DNA from: Acididesulfobacillus acetoxydans
GTDB taxonomy: Bacteria; Bacillota; Desulfitobacteriia; Desulfitobacteriales; Desulfitobacteriaceae
Reading direction: 5' to 3' (one strand)
Assembly (NCBI RefSeq): GCF_900016645.1
Contig: NZ_CDGJ01000037.1
DNA length: 64,000 bases
The notes under the pieces are model-generated. The model was not told where the DNA came from, made no database searches, and worked only from the letters and a program-made list of their open reading frames with translations. The position numbers were made by a program, and so were the translations under genes. Positions 56,892-64,000 of this stretch are shown here, in pieces; position 1 is the stretch's first letter, and each line of letters starts with the position of its first letter.

Positions 56892-58739
56892 ATGAGCAGC
56901 GGTGTCGAAACCAAAGAATTTCAAACGGAAATCCGGCAGTTGCTGGATATTGTCATCAATTCGCTCTATACGGACAAGGAGATTTTCCTGCGCGAGCTTA
57001 TATCCAATGCCGCGGACGCCATGGAAAAAGTGCGTTACCTTCAACTCACTGGGGCTGACGTCAAGGATGGGGACCTACCCCTGGAAATTACTCTGACGGC
57101 GGACGAGGAAACCCATACCCTAACCGTTGCCGACCCGGGAATCGGTATGAACCGGGAGGAATTGGTGGAAAATCTGGGGACCATTGCCCATTCCGGTTCC
57201 AAAGAGTTTATCAAACGCCTGGCGGAAGGAACCCAGGATTTTAAACTGATCGGCCAGTTCGGGGTGGGATTTTATTCGGCTTTTATGGTGGCCGACAAAG
57301 TGGAGCTTTACACCCGCTCCTATCGTCCCGAGGCCGAGGGCTGTCTCTGGAGTTCTGACGGCAGCGGCAGTTATACGGTCGAGGACACCCCCGACCTGGT
57401 GCGGGGCACCAAAATTATCCTGCACCTTAAAGAAGATGCCCGGGATTTTGCCAAGGAAGAGACCCTGAAAAGAATCGTCAAGCAGTATTCGGGGTTTGTG
57501 CCCTATCCGGTTCTCCTCAACGGCCAAAAGGTCAACACGGTTCAGGCCCTCTGGACCAAGAACAAGAACGAGATTACGGATGAGGAATACAACGAGTTTT
57601 ATAAATACATTGCCAATGCCTATGACGAGCCTCTCTTTCGGCTGCACTTCAGTTCCGATGCTCCTATCTCCTTACAATCTCTCTTATTTGTGCCCAAGGA
57701 AAACTTTGAACACTGGGGCTTCGGCCGCCTGGACCCGGGGGTCAACCTCTACTGCAAAAAGGTGCTTATTCAAGAACAGTCCAAGGATATCCTGCCGGAA
57801 TGGATGCGCTTTGTCAAAGGCGTAATTGACAGCGAGGAACTTCCGCTCAATATTTCGCGGGAAACCATGCAGGACAGCGCCTTGGTCCAGAAGATTAACA
57901 AAGCGGTCACCGGTCGCTTCCTTAAGTTTTTGGACGAACAGGCCAAGTCAGAACCGGAAAAGTACAAGGAGTTTTACGATAAGTTCGGAGTCTTCATTAA
58001 GGAAGGGGCGGCCAATGATTTCGGCCACCGCAATGAACTCGTGAAGCTGATGCGCTTCGAGTCCATGAAGACGGAGGCGGGCAAATTCATTTCCCTCTCA
58101 GATTATGTTCAGAACATGGCCGAAGAACAAAAAGCCGTCTACTATGTCAACGGCCCCAGCCGCGAGGTCATCGAGGCGGGTCCTTACTTGGAAATCTTCC
58201 GGAGCAAAGGTCTGGATGTCATCTACACGCGTGAGGCGATCGAGGATTACGTCTTAAGCCTTATGGGTGAATTTGAAGGGAAGAAACTGATTTCGGCCGA
58301 CCAAGCGGAACTCGATCTCGATCTTCCGGGTCAGGAAGAGAAGACCGAGGGGGAGGAGAGTTTAAGCGAAGAAGCGCTTAACGCGCTTACGGCTTGGCTG
58401 AAAGAGGCCTTGGGCAGCAAAGTGACGGAAGTTCGCGTTTCCAAGCGTTTGGCGGACAGCCCGGCCATCGTGCTCAGCCCTTACGGGACTTATAGCATGC
58501 AGCGCATGATGCAGCTTGTGAACCGGGATTTGAACCAAGTGGGTCCCGCAATTTTGGAGATCAACCGCAACCACCCGCTGATCAAACGCCTCTATGCCCT
58601 GCACGAGCAGAACGATCCCTTCGCTCAAACCGCGGCGGAACAGGTTTTCGAAAATGCCAGGATCGCGGCGGGACTGATCGTCGATCCGCGCGAAATGGTG
58701 AACAGGCTCTACGCGATCCTGGAGCGGGCTCTCAAATAA
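56892..58739 (+). CDS. htpG: Molecular chaperone HtpG (Hsp90)
   Basis: A 615-residue Hsp90. The GHKL ATPase domain has LRELISNAADA (about 33-43), the DPGIGM loop, the GTIAHSG lid and GQFGVGFYS. The middle domain has the catalytic Arg in NISRETMQ. The C-terminal dimerisation domain follows, after a Glu-rich linker (about 485-495). Length and all motifs are normal. The ATG at 56892 after AGGGG is used. It is flanked by unrelated genes. Confidence 0.95.
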   Translation: MSSGVETKEFQTEIRQLLDIVINSLYTDKEIFLRELISNAADAMEKVRYLQLTGADVKDGDLPLEITLTADEETHTLTVADPGIGMNREELVENLGTIAHSGSKEFIKRLAEGTQDFKLIGQFGVGFYSAFMVADKVELYTRSYRPEAEGCLWSSDGSGSYTVEDTPDLVRGTKIILHLKEDARDFAKEETLKRIVKQYSGFVPYPVLLNGQKVNTVQALWTKNKNEITDEEYNEFYKYIANAYDEPLFRLHFSSDAPISLQSLLFVPKENFEHWGFGRLDPGVNLYCKKVLIQEQSKDILPEWMRFVKGVIDSEELPLNISRETMQDSALVQKINKAVTGRFLKFLDEQAKSEPEKYKEFYDKFGVFIKEGAANDFGHRNELVKLMRFESMKTEAGKFISLSDYVQNMAEEQKAVYYVNGPSREVIEAGPYLEIFRSKGLDVIYTREAIEDYVLSLMGEFEGKKLISADQAELDLDLPGQEEKTEGEESLSEEALNALTAWLKEALGSKVTEVRVSKRLADSPAIVLSPYGTYSMQRMMQLVNRDLNQVGPAILEINRNHPLIKRLYALHEQNDPFAQTAAEQVFENARIAAGLIVDPREMVNRLYAILERALK

Positions 58740-58820
58740 CGATTTAGCGATTCGTCTTTTTACTCCATATGCTTAAGCAATTTGGAGACAAGCGGGATAA
58801 GGTGGCCATGGCTTAAAAGT

Positions 58821-59621
58821 TTACTGTCTGCTCTGCCCAACGAAAGGTTGCAAAGCTCCGTCTGACGTAAACAGCTTTTTAAACGAAAAACCTACCAGGA
58901 GCAAACAGCCGATGGCCACCGCGGCCGCGATCATGAGCATGACCACGATTTGATAGCGGACAGCCTGGAGAGGATCGGCCCCGCCCAGGATCTGTCCGGT
59001 CATCATGCCCGGAAGGCTGACGATGCCGACGACCATAAGGGAGTTGATGGTCGGGGTCAGGCCGGCGCGCAGGGCCTCGCGAACCGAAGACTGGATCGCT
59101 TCCCAGGGAGTGGCCCCGAAGGTTAGGAGAGCCTCAATCTCGGCCGCCCTGGCCCTGGCATCCGCATAGAGGCGGTCGAGGGAGATGGCGATCCCGTTCA
59201 TGGAATTTCCTAAGAGCATGCCAAAGATGGGAATCACGATGCGGGGGGAATACCAGGGAGTGGGGGCGATAATGAGTCCGGTCACAATCGAGCCAACCAA
59301 ATACGTGCTGGCGAGCAAAGAGACAAAAGCGAGGAGCGTCGGGTAGTTCCGGACATTCGGTGTGCGTTTTACCGCTGTGCGGGCGGCCACAAAAGACATA
59401 AGCAGCGTGACCAGAAGAACCGGCCAGAAACTGTTCAGCTTAAAGAGGTAAGTGAGGACATAGCCCACGAGGGTGAGTTGGACAAAAGTACGAACGGTGC
59501 CCCAAACCAGGCTTTTCAGCAGACCCAGTCTCAAAAGTGAGGCAATTCCTCCCGTAATCAGCACGAGCAGGACCGAAAAAGTCAGTTGGGCGTAAGAGAT
59601 GGGCAAGGTTGAGGTTTGCAC
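58821..59621 (-). CDS. fetB: ABC transporter permease FetB-like (YbbM)
   Basis: A 266-residue permease with about 7 transmembrane helices. It matches the UPF0014/FetB family: GTVRTFVQLTLVGYVL near residue 40, FGMLLGNSMNGIAISLDRL near 133, the FGATPWEAI..R coupling motif and SLPGMMTGQILGG near 205. With FetA it exports iron and gives oxidative-stress resistance in E. coli. The start is GTG 59621 behind AAGGAG. The cognate ATPase gene is 208 nt upstream on the same strand. Confidence 0.88.
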   Translation of the reverse strand: MQTSTLPISYAQLTFSVLLVLITGGIASLLRLGLLKSLVWGTVRTFVQLTLVGYVLTYLFKLNSFWPVLLVTLLMSFVAARTAVKRTPNVRNYPTLLAFVSLLASTYLVGSIVTGLIIAPTPWYSPRIVIPIFGMLLGNSMNGIAISLDRLYADARARAAEIEALLTFGATPWEAIQSSVREALRAGLTPTINSLMVVGIVSLPGMMTGQILGGADPLQAVRYQIVVMLMIAAAVAIGCLLLVGFSFKKLFTSDGALQPFVGQSRQ

Positions 59622-59828
59622 GGTTCAAAACTCCTTGGTCATTAAACATTTTGATATAGGAGATTCCTTCGAAGCTCAAAGGAAAATGAAAGTTTGGTGT
59701 CAGGTGAAAGGCCTTGCGGCCTGAAGGCTCGGCGGAGACAAAGGAGACCTGCCTCTTGGTCAGCTTTGTCAATATAAGATTCGGCGGGTCGCGGCGGCAG
59801 CTCGACCCGGTTTGAACTGCGGGATGTT

Positions 59829-60482
59829 TTAGGGCAGGGGTCTTCGTCGGCTCTCCGCCAGGTCGAGAAATTTTAGCCCCGGTAAATCCAAGTAGTCGTC
59901 CGTGTGCGAGACCAGGAGTGCGGCCCGGCCCGCTCCCTTCAGCCAGTCCCCAAGTACGCCATAGAAAGCCGTACGGGAGGTTTCATCCAGGGCCGCGGTC
60001 GGCTCGTCCAAAAGGAGAACTTTAGGTTCAATCAATAGGCCACGGATAAAGGCGACCCTTGAGGCCTCGCCGCCGGAAAGGGTACGGGCATCCTGCTCCC
60101 AGAGGGTTGGGGGGAGCTTTAGGGTTTCCATCAAGGCCCCAGTGCGTGCGGGATCCGGAGAAGTGCCGCTCAGGGTACGGAGAGAGAAGGGCTTGGCGAA
60201 ATTGTCGGCCACGCTGCCGTCGAAGAGAGCCGGTTTTTGCGCGACGTAATGGACTGAGGCGCGCCAAATTGGAGAGGGAATATCCTGCCAGGGCTGTTCC
60301 TCCAGGTAGGCAGTGCCGCCTGAGGCGGGCTGCAAGCGGGCTAAAATCCTCAGCAGGGTGGATTTCCCCACACCCGAGGGGCCGCGTACGACCAGGATCT
60401 CTCCTGCCTTGAGCGCCGCGGAAAGAACGAACGGTGCCTGACTCCCGGCCGCGAAGGAGAGATCGCGGAAAGAAAAAAACAT
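59829..60482 (-). CDS. fetA: ABC transporter ATPase FetA-like (YbbL)
   Basis: A 217-residue ABC ATPase. Walker A GPSGVGKST is at about 34-42, the Q loop at YVAQKPALF, the signature LSGGEASR, Walker B VLLLDEPTAALD and the H loop VSHTDDY. Sequence and pairing with FetB fit the FetAB exporter. The small size, without regulatory domain, is typical. Confidence 0.88.
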   Translation of the reverse strand: MFFSFRDLSFAAGSQAPFVLSAALKAGEILVVRGPSGVGKSTLLRILARLQPASGGTAYLEEQPWQDIPSPIWRASVHYVAQKPALFDGSVADNFAKPFSLRTLSGTSPDPARTGALMETLKLPPTLWEQDARTLSGGEASRVAFIRGLLIEPKVLLLDEPTAALDETSRTAFYGVLGDWLKGAGRAALLVSHTDDYLDLPGLKFLDLAESRRRPLP

Positions 60483-60640
60483 CTAAAACTCCGACCTCGT
60501 TTCTGTTTGTCTTTTCCGTAGGATAGTCGAAACACGGCGTGTTTGCAAGGGAGATTCCTTGCGCGTGTGAGATGCCGGAGGTAACCAAAGTTGCCTGTTT
60601 CCAGAGGCTCTCAGTCTCCGATCATCGGTACCTTTAAGCC

Positions 60641-60844
60641 TTAATTATCGCTTACAGTCCCCCGGTGCGGGCTTTCCGGCTGCTCGGGCGAGGACGTCCC
60701 CCGGTGCCGGTGCCAAGCCAGTGCGCCTCCGGTGCCGAGCAGGAGCGAAGAAGTCAGCCAATGGCGGAATGTGAATCTTCCCACACTGAGTAGAAATTCA
60801 CGCCTGGTCGTAGTTTTATTTAAGCCGAGCGGAAGGTCATCCAC
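60641..60844 (-). CDS. Small protein with Tat-signal-like helix (67 aa)
   Basis: A 67-residue protein. TRREFLLSVGRF (about 13-24) is a twin-arginine-type motif (R-R-x-F-L), followed by a hydrophobic helix (about 30-43) and a hydrophilic tail with no cysteines. The ATG follows GAGGAGG. It looks like a Tat signal/anchor with almost no passenger, so it could be a membrane mini-protein or the surviving start of a truncated redox enzyme. Unknown. Confidence 0.5.
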   Translation of the reverse strand: MDDLPLGLNKTTTRREFLLSVGRFTFRHWLTSSLLLGTGGALAWHRHRGTSSPEQPESPHRGTVSDN

Positions 60845-61090
60845 CGTTTAACCTCCTCGTACAATTTAAGGGTAACTTCCGGAAGCGGACTGCTCTCCTT
60901 AGCTTAGCCCAAATTTGAAGGAGTGACAAGGGGGGATCCGCAAGCGCCACTGGGCAACGATGCTGCCTTTCTGCGGGCGCTCACTCAGGGCTTAGATTTT
61001 CTGAAGCAGCGTTTTTCGAAATTAAAAAAAGGATAGGTAATTAAAAAAAACATAGGTAAGTTGTAAATTATCCCTTTATTTCGACTAGGG
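60845..61090. other. Gene-free stretch between divergent transcripts
   Basis: No gene is seen. The 61020-61060 part has a tandem (A)ATTAAAAAAA(G/C)(G/A)ATAGGTAA and is A-rich. It lies between the minus-strand mini-protein and the fadR promoters. Confidence 0.4.
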
Positions 61091-61097
61091 GCAATGG

Positions 61098-61103
61098 TAT
61101 AAT
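61098..61103 (+). promoter_or_regulatory. Distal fadR promoter, -10 box
   Basis: A perfect TATAAT follows GGCAATGG. The -35 region about 17 nt upstream is weak. The first FadR-type operator lies just downstream, so binding would block transcription from here. Confidence 0.45.
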
Positions 61104-61121
61104 AAAGGCATCCCCAAGAAA

Positions 61122-61139
61122 TGAATGACGATTCATTCA
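61122..61139 (+). promoter_or_regulatory. FadR-type operator 1
   Basis: TGAATGACGATTCATTCA is an inverted repeat (TGAATGA...TCATTCA) matching, with one deviation, the B. subtilis FadR consensus (TGAATGAMTANTCATTCA). It overlaps the -35 of the proximal promoter. Confidence 0.82.
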
Positions 61140-61164
61140 CTAAAGGATTAGGTTAAGGTATAAT
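61136..61164 (+). promoter_or_regulatory. Proximal fadR promoter
   Basis: TTCACT (61136-61141) and TATAAT (61159-61164) are separated by 17 nt. Both elements touch FadR-type operators, the arrangement expected for autorepression. Confidence 0.65.
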
Positions 61165-61181
61165 GAATGAGGATTCATTCA
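61164..61181 (+). promoter_or_regulatory. FadR-type operator 2
   Basis: TGAATGAGGATTCATTCA has the same half-sites as operator 1, spaced 42 nt from it (start to start, four helical turns), so the two repressor dimers would bind the same DNA face. Confidence 0.82.
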
Positions 61182-61201
61182 TGAGGATCTCAAGGATGAG
61201 G

Positions 61202-61264
61202 AACAATGAACAATGAACAATGAACAATGAACAATGAACAATGAACAATGAACAATGAACAATG
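61202..61264 (+). repeat. Heptanucleotide AACAATG repeat, 9 copies
   Basis: Nine exact tandem copies of AACAATG lie in the 5' leader of fadR, ending 10 nt before its ATG and just ahead of the AAAGGAAGGG site. Every unit contains an ATG, each in a frame shifted by one from the last. Confidence 0.97.
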
Positions 61265-61274
61265 AAAGGAAGGG

Positions 61275-61958
61275 ATGATTTTGACCGCGCAGCGTGAGGA
61301 TAAATTCCGCCGGATTCTCGACGCGGCCGTTGAAGCGTTCGCGGAAGTGGGTTATCACCAATGCCAGGTGTCTAAGATAGCCCGCCTCGCGGGAGTGGCC
61401 GACGGAACCATCTATCTCTATTTCAAAAACAAAGAGGATATCCTTATTCGCCTTTTTCAGGAACGCATGGGGGATTTCATCCGGGATATCCGCAACCTGC
61501 TTCAAGGCCGGGAGACGACGCGGGCCCGCTTAATGACCATCATCGAGACCCATTTCAGAAACATGGAGGAAAACCTTTCTTTGGCCAAGGTGACTCAGCT
61601 CGAACTCAGACAGTCGGACCTCAAGATCCGGACTGCCATCAATGCTCCACTCAAAGAATATTTCAGATTGATTGAGGAGGTGATCCGCAGCGGGATCGAA
61701 CGGGGAGAGCTTGCTCCGGTGGATGTCCGAATTGCCCGGCAGCTGATTTTCGGTGCTTTGGACGAGGCGACCACAGATTGGATTATGGCCCGGACGAAAA
61801 GAAGCCTGTTGAGTGAATCCGAAGAGATGCTTTATCTTTTTGAAGGGGCGCTCGGTTTGGCACGGGAACCTCGTCCGCGTGCAGGCCGGGGTGCGAATCC
61901 GCAACGGACAGCGGACGTATCAGGCAAGATGAATGCGGGCGAAGGCGCAAGGGCGTAG
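61275..61958 (+). CDS. fadR: TetR-family fatty-acid repressor FadR (YsiA-like)
   Basis: A 227-residue TetR regulator. The N-terminal helix-turn-helix (ILDAAVEAFAEVGYHQCQVSKIARLAGVADGTIYLYFKNKEDIL, about 14-57) strongly resembles B. subtilis FadR, as does the ligand-binding domain (LELRQSDLKIRTAI, EVIRSGIERGEL, RQLIFGALDEATTDW). Long-chain acyl-CoA would release it from DNA. Two palindromes matching the FadR box cover its own promoters, and fadN follows, so it probably controls beta-oxidation. The C-terminal 25 residues are a Gly/Arg/Ala-rich extension. Confidence 0.9.
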   Translation: MILTAQREDKFRRILDAAVEAFAEVGYHQCQVSKIARLAGVADGTIYLYFKNKEDILIRLFQERMGDFIRDIRNLLQGRETTRARLMTIIETHFRNMEENLSLAKVTQLELRQSDLKIRTAINAPLKEYFRLIEEVIRSGIERGELAPVDVRIARQLIFGALDEATTDWIMARTKRSLLSESEEMLYLFEGALGLAREPRPRAGRGANPQRTADVSGKMNAGEGARA

Positions 61959-62039
61959 AGGAGGATTCGGTCAAAGTTATTTTTGACAGCTGCCGGGCTG
62001 CACAAGCTCAGAGGTAATCGGTATTAATTTCTCGGGTAA

Positions 62040-62120
62040 AGCTCTGAAACATCATCACTATTATTACAAGAGCTTATTATTACAAGAGCTTACTATTACT
62101 AAAACCTATTATTGCGAGGG
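62040..62120 (+). repeat. Degenerate ATTATTACAAGAGC repeats before fadN
   Basis: The block TATTATTACAAGAGCTTA occurs twice, with two or three further degenerate CTATTATT units, ending shortly before the fadN ribosome-binding site. Confidence 0.7.
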
Positions 62121-62149
62121 CCTATTATCATTTGAGAGGAGGAAGTTCA

Positions 62150-64000
62150 TTGCAGATTCTTAAAGCAGCGGTATTGGGATCCGGGGTCATGGGTAGTGCC
62201 ATTGCGGCTCACCTGGCTAACGCCGGAATTCCCAGCATCCTTTTGGACATTGTTCCGCCCGGTCTTACCCCGGCGGAGGAAGCGGCGGGACTAACTCTGG
62301 CGGACAGGCGGGTGCGGAATCGCTTCGCTCAGGAAAACAAGGACAAACTGGTCAAGATGAACCCGGCCCCCCTGTTTGTGCCGGAATTTGCCGAGCGGAT
62401 CGAAGTGGGAAATTTCAGCGATGATCTGGACCGCCTGCAAGAGGTGGATTGGGTGATCGAAGTCGTCGTGGAAAGGCTGGAGGTTAAGCAGGACCTGCTG
62501 AGAAAGGTTGCCGAGCGGGTGCGTCCGGGTACTATCGTCAGTTCCAACACTTCCGGGATTTCATTGAAGGCTATGTCGGCGGGGCTGCCGGAGAGTTTTG
62601 GCCGTTATTTCCTGGGTACGCATTTTTTCAATCCGCCCCGTTACATGAAGCTGTTGGAAATCATCCCCGGTCCGCAGACAGATGCGGCAGTTCTCTCTTT
62701 TATGCGGGAATTCGGAGAACGGGTTTTGGGCAAAGGAGTGATCCTAGCCAAAGATACCCCGAATTTTATCGCCAACCGAATCGGAGTCTACGGCATGGCG
62801 GTTACGCTCCAGGAAATGCTGCGTTCCGGCCTCCGGGTCGAAGAAGTTGACGCCCTGACGGGGCCTGTTTTGGGTCGGCCAAAGAGCGCCACTTTCCGGA
62901 CGGTGGACATGGTAGGCTTGGATACCTTTGTCCATGTGGCCGACAATGTGGCCGAGAATGTTCCGGCGGAAAAGGAGAATTTCGTTTTGCCGGAATTTAT
63001 TCAAAGCATGTTACAGAATGGCTGGCTGGGCGACAAGACAAAACAGGGGTTCTACCGAAAGAGTAAAGGACCGCAGGGGAAAGTGGTGGAGGCCCTTGAC
63101 CCCGGGACGATGACTTATGCTCTCCCCCGTCCGGCCGTTTTCCCGGCCCTGGAAAAGGCCAAAGCGGCTGCGACCCTGTCAGAGAAAATCCGGACGCTGG
63201 TCAGCGGAGATGATCCGGGGGCTCGTTTTGCCTGGGGCGTTCTCAAAGCGGTGTTGCTTTATGCGGCCGAGTTGATTCCCGAGATCGCGGATGAGATCGT
63301 GTCCATAGATGACGGTATGCGTTGGGGTTTCAATTGGGAATTGGGGCCTTTTCAAACCTGGGACGCTTTGGGGGTCAAGGCTGCGGCGGAGCGCATCCAG
63401 GCTGAAGGGGGCCAAGTTCCGGCTCTCGTCCGGAAACTCCTCGCTCAAGGTTATGACTCTTTCTACCGGAAACTCGGGGACGGGGGGATGGCTTACTACA
63501 GTGAAAGCGGCTACCGCGAAAAAACTCCGAGCCCTTATGCATTTTCCTTTCCGGAGGCCCATCAAGCCGGGCGGGAGATCTTCGGCAATGCCGGCGCCAG
63601 CCTCATCGACTTGGGGGATGGGGTAGCCTGCTTGGAATTTCACTCTCCTAACAACTCCATCGGGGCCGACATTGTAACCATGATTCACAAGGCCTTAGCC
63701 GAAGTGGAAAAGAATTATCTCGGCCTGGTTATCGGCAACCAGGGCAAGAACTTCTGTGTCGGCGCTAACCTCATGCTGATCCTGCTGGAAGCGGAGGATG
63801 AAAACTGGGATGACCTCGATCTGATGGTGCGCGAATTCCAGAACAGCACTATGGCTTTAAAATACGCAAAGAAACCTGTAGTGGCCGCCCCGCACGGGAT
63901 GGCTCTGGGCGGAGGGACGGAGATTTGCCTGCATACCCATGCCATTCAAGCTGCCGCAGAAGCCTACCTGGGCCTGGTGGAGGTCGGAGTGGGCCTCATT
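62150..64000 (+). CDS. fadN: 3-Hydroxyacyl-CoA dehydrogenase/enoyl-CoA hydratase FadN-like (partial)
   Basis: An open frame of 617 codons runs from TTG 62150 (site GAGAGGAGG) past the right edge. The 3-hydroxyacyl-CoA dehydrogenase part comes first: the NAD-binding VLGSGVMGSAIAAHLANAG near residue 8, SSNTSGISL, the catalytic-type His in GTHFFNPPRYMKLLEI, KDTPNFIANRIG, then a C-terminal 3HCDH segment. From about residue 490 the crotonase fold begins (LGDGVACLEFHSPNN, LVIGNQGKNFCVGANL, GMALGGGTEICL). This order, dehydrogenase first, is that of Firmicute FadN. It lies 190 nt after fadR and is probably repressed by it. Confidence 0.93.
   Translation, partial: MQILKAAVLGSGVMGSAIAAHLANAGIPSILLDIVPPGLTPAEEAAGLTLADRRVRNRFAQENKDKLVKMNPAPLFVPEFAERIEVGNFSDDLDRLQEVDWVIEVVVERLEVKQDLLRKVAERVRPGTIVSSNTSGISLKAMSAGLPESFGRYFLGTHFFNPPRYMKLLEIIPGPQTDAAVLSFMREFGERVLGKGVILAKDTPNFIANRIGVYGMAVTLQEMLRSGLRVEEVDALTGPVLGRPKSATFRTVDMVGLDTFVHVADNVAENVPAEKENFVLPEFIQSMLQNGWLGDKTKQGFYRKSKGPQGKVVEALDPGTMTYALPRPAVFPALEKAKAAATLSEKIRTLVSGDDPGARFAWGVLKAVLLYAAELIPEIADEIVSIDDGMRWGFNWELGPFQTWDALGVKAAAERIQAEGGQVPALVRKLLAQGYDSFYRKLGDGGMAYYSESGYREKTPSPYAFSFPEAHQAGREIFGNAGASLIDLGDGVACLEFHSPNNSIGADIVTMIHKALAEVEKNYLGLVIGNQGKNFCVGANLMLILLEAEDENWDDLDLMVREFQNSTMALKYAKKPVVAAPHGMALGGGTEICLHTHAIQAAAEAYLGLVEVGVGLI

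Noticed and set aside
61179..61505. Minus-strand frame with repeated FIVHCSL units
   Set aside because: It is the reverse translation of the AACAATG repeat and overlaps fadR, which is well supported.

Overview
The window reads as one chromosome segment of a moderately GC-rich, spore-forming anaerobic Firmicute of the Clostridia. Desulfitobacteriaceae or Peptococcaceae-like is my best guess from gene content; the species cannot be fixed from sequence reading alone. Support comes from an intact pro-sigma-K gene, a T-box leader on leuA, strong Shine-Dalgarno sites with frequent TTG and GTG starts, a flavodiiron protein, a LarE homologue, and a Rieske/cytochrome b pair whose cytochrome carries a fused haem-c tail.

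Layout. 1-5210: end of a type IV pilus (T4P) gene set (partial CDS, Ig-like secreted protein, PilM, PilN, PilO). 5292-8937: sigK, a decayed NlpC/P60 gene, then a tight envelope-type operon (SHOCT mini-protein, methyltransferase, PspA, Gly/Cys/Tyr-rich coiled-coil protein). 9171-12690: tusA-like and larE, a secreted Met/Gln-rich protein, a chimeric pseudogene containing a sigK fragment, a tnpB remnant and yqeG. 12904-31341: a large T4P/pseudopilin locus (pilins, PilB, PilT, PilC, PilD, a second PilM-PilN fusion and PilO) interleaved with shikimate genes aroC, aroB, an aroE-aroK fusion and aroD. 31361-38002 (minus): MFS carrier with its NtrC-type regulator and histidine kinase, and a DHA2-type exporter. 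38622-42865 (minus): Rieske protein, cytochrome b/c fusion, DsrE-like protein and an ASKHA-domain protein. 43008-45841: acyl-ACP thioesterase and a minus-strand operon of a CBS-domain protein with several tiny membrane proteins. 46374-53624: T-box plus leuA, an NlpC/P60 hydrolase, a structured RNA candidate, a tautomerase, a YgbA/flavodiiron nitric-oxide module and a PatB-like C-S lyase. 53825-60844: DHA2 exporter, membrane phosphoesterase, htpG, a FetAB-like ABC pair and a Tat-signal-like mini-protein. 61098-64000: FadR-type TetR repressor with two palindromic operators over its promoters, then fadN running off the window.

The most unusual general property is a profusion of short degenerate tandem repeats (7, 9, 20-24 and about 62 nt). 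They lie between genes and inside termini or linkers of otherwise ordinary genes: the PilX leader, PilB tail, PilO linker, Rieske N-terminus, HEAT protein, the fadR 5' leader and a 240-nt array at 38245. The window also holds several remnants resembling IS200/IS605 right ends without intact transposase genes. The best candidates for an undescribed system are the PspA/SHOCT/Gly-Tyr-rich operon and the small-membrane-protein operon beside the Rieske/cytochrome b genes.
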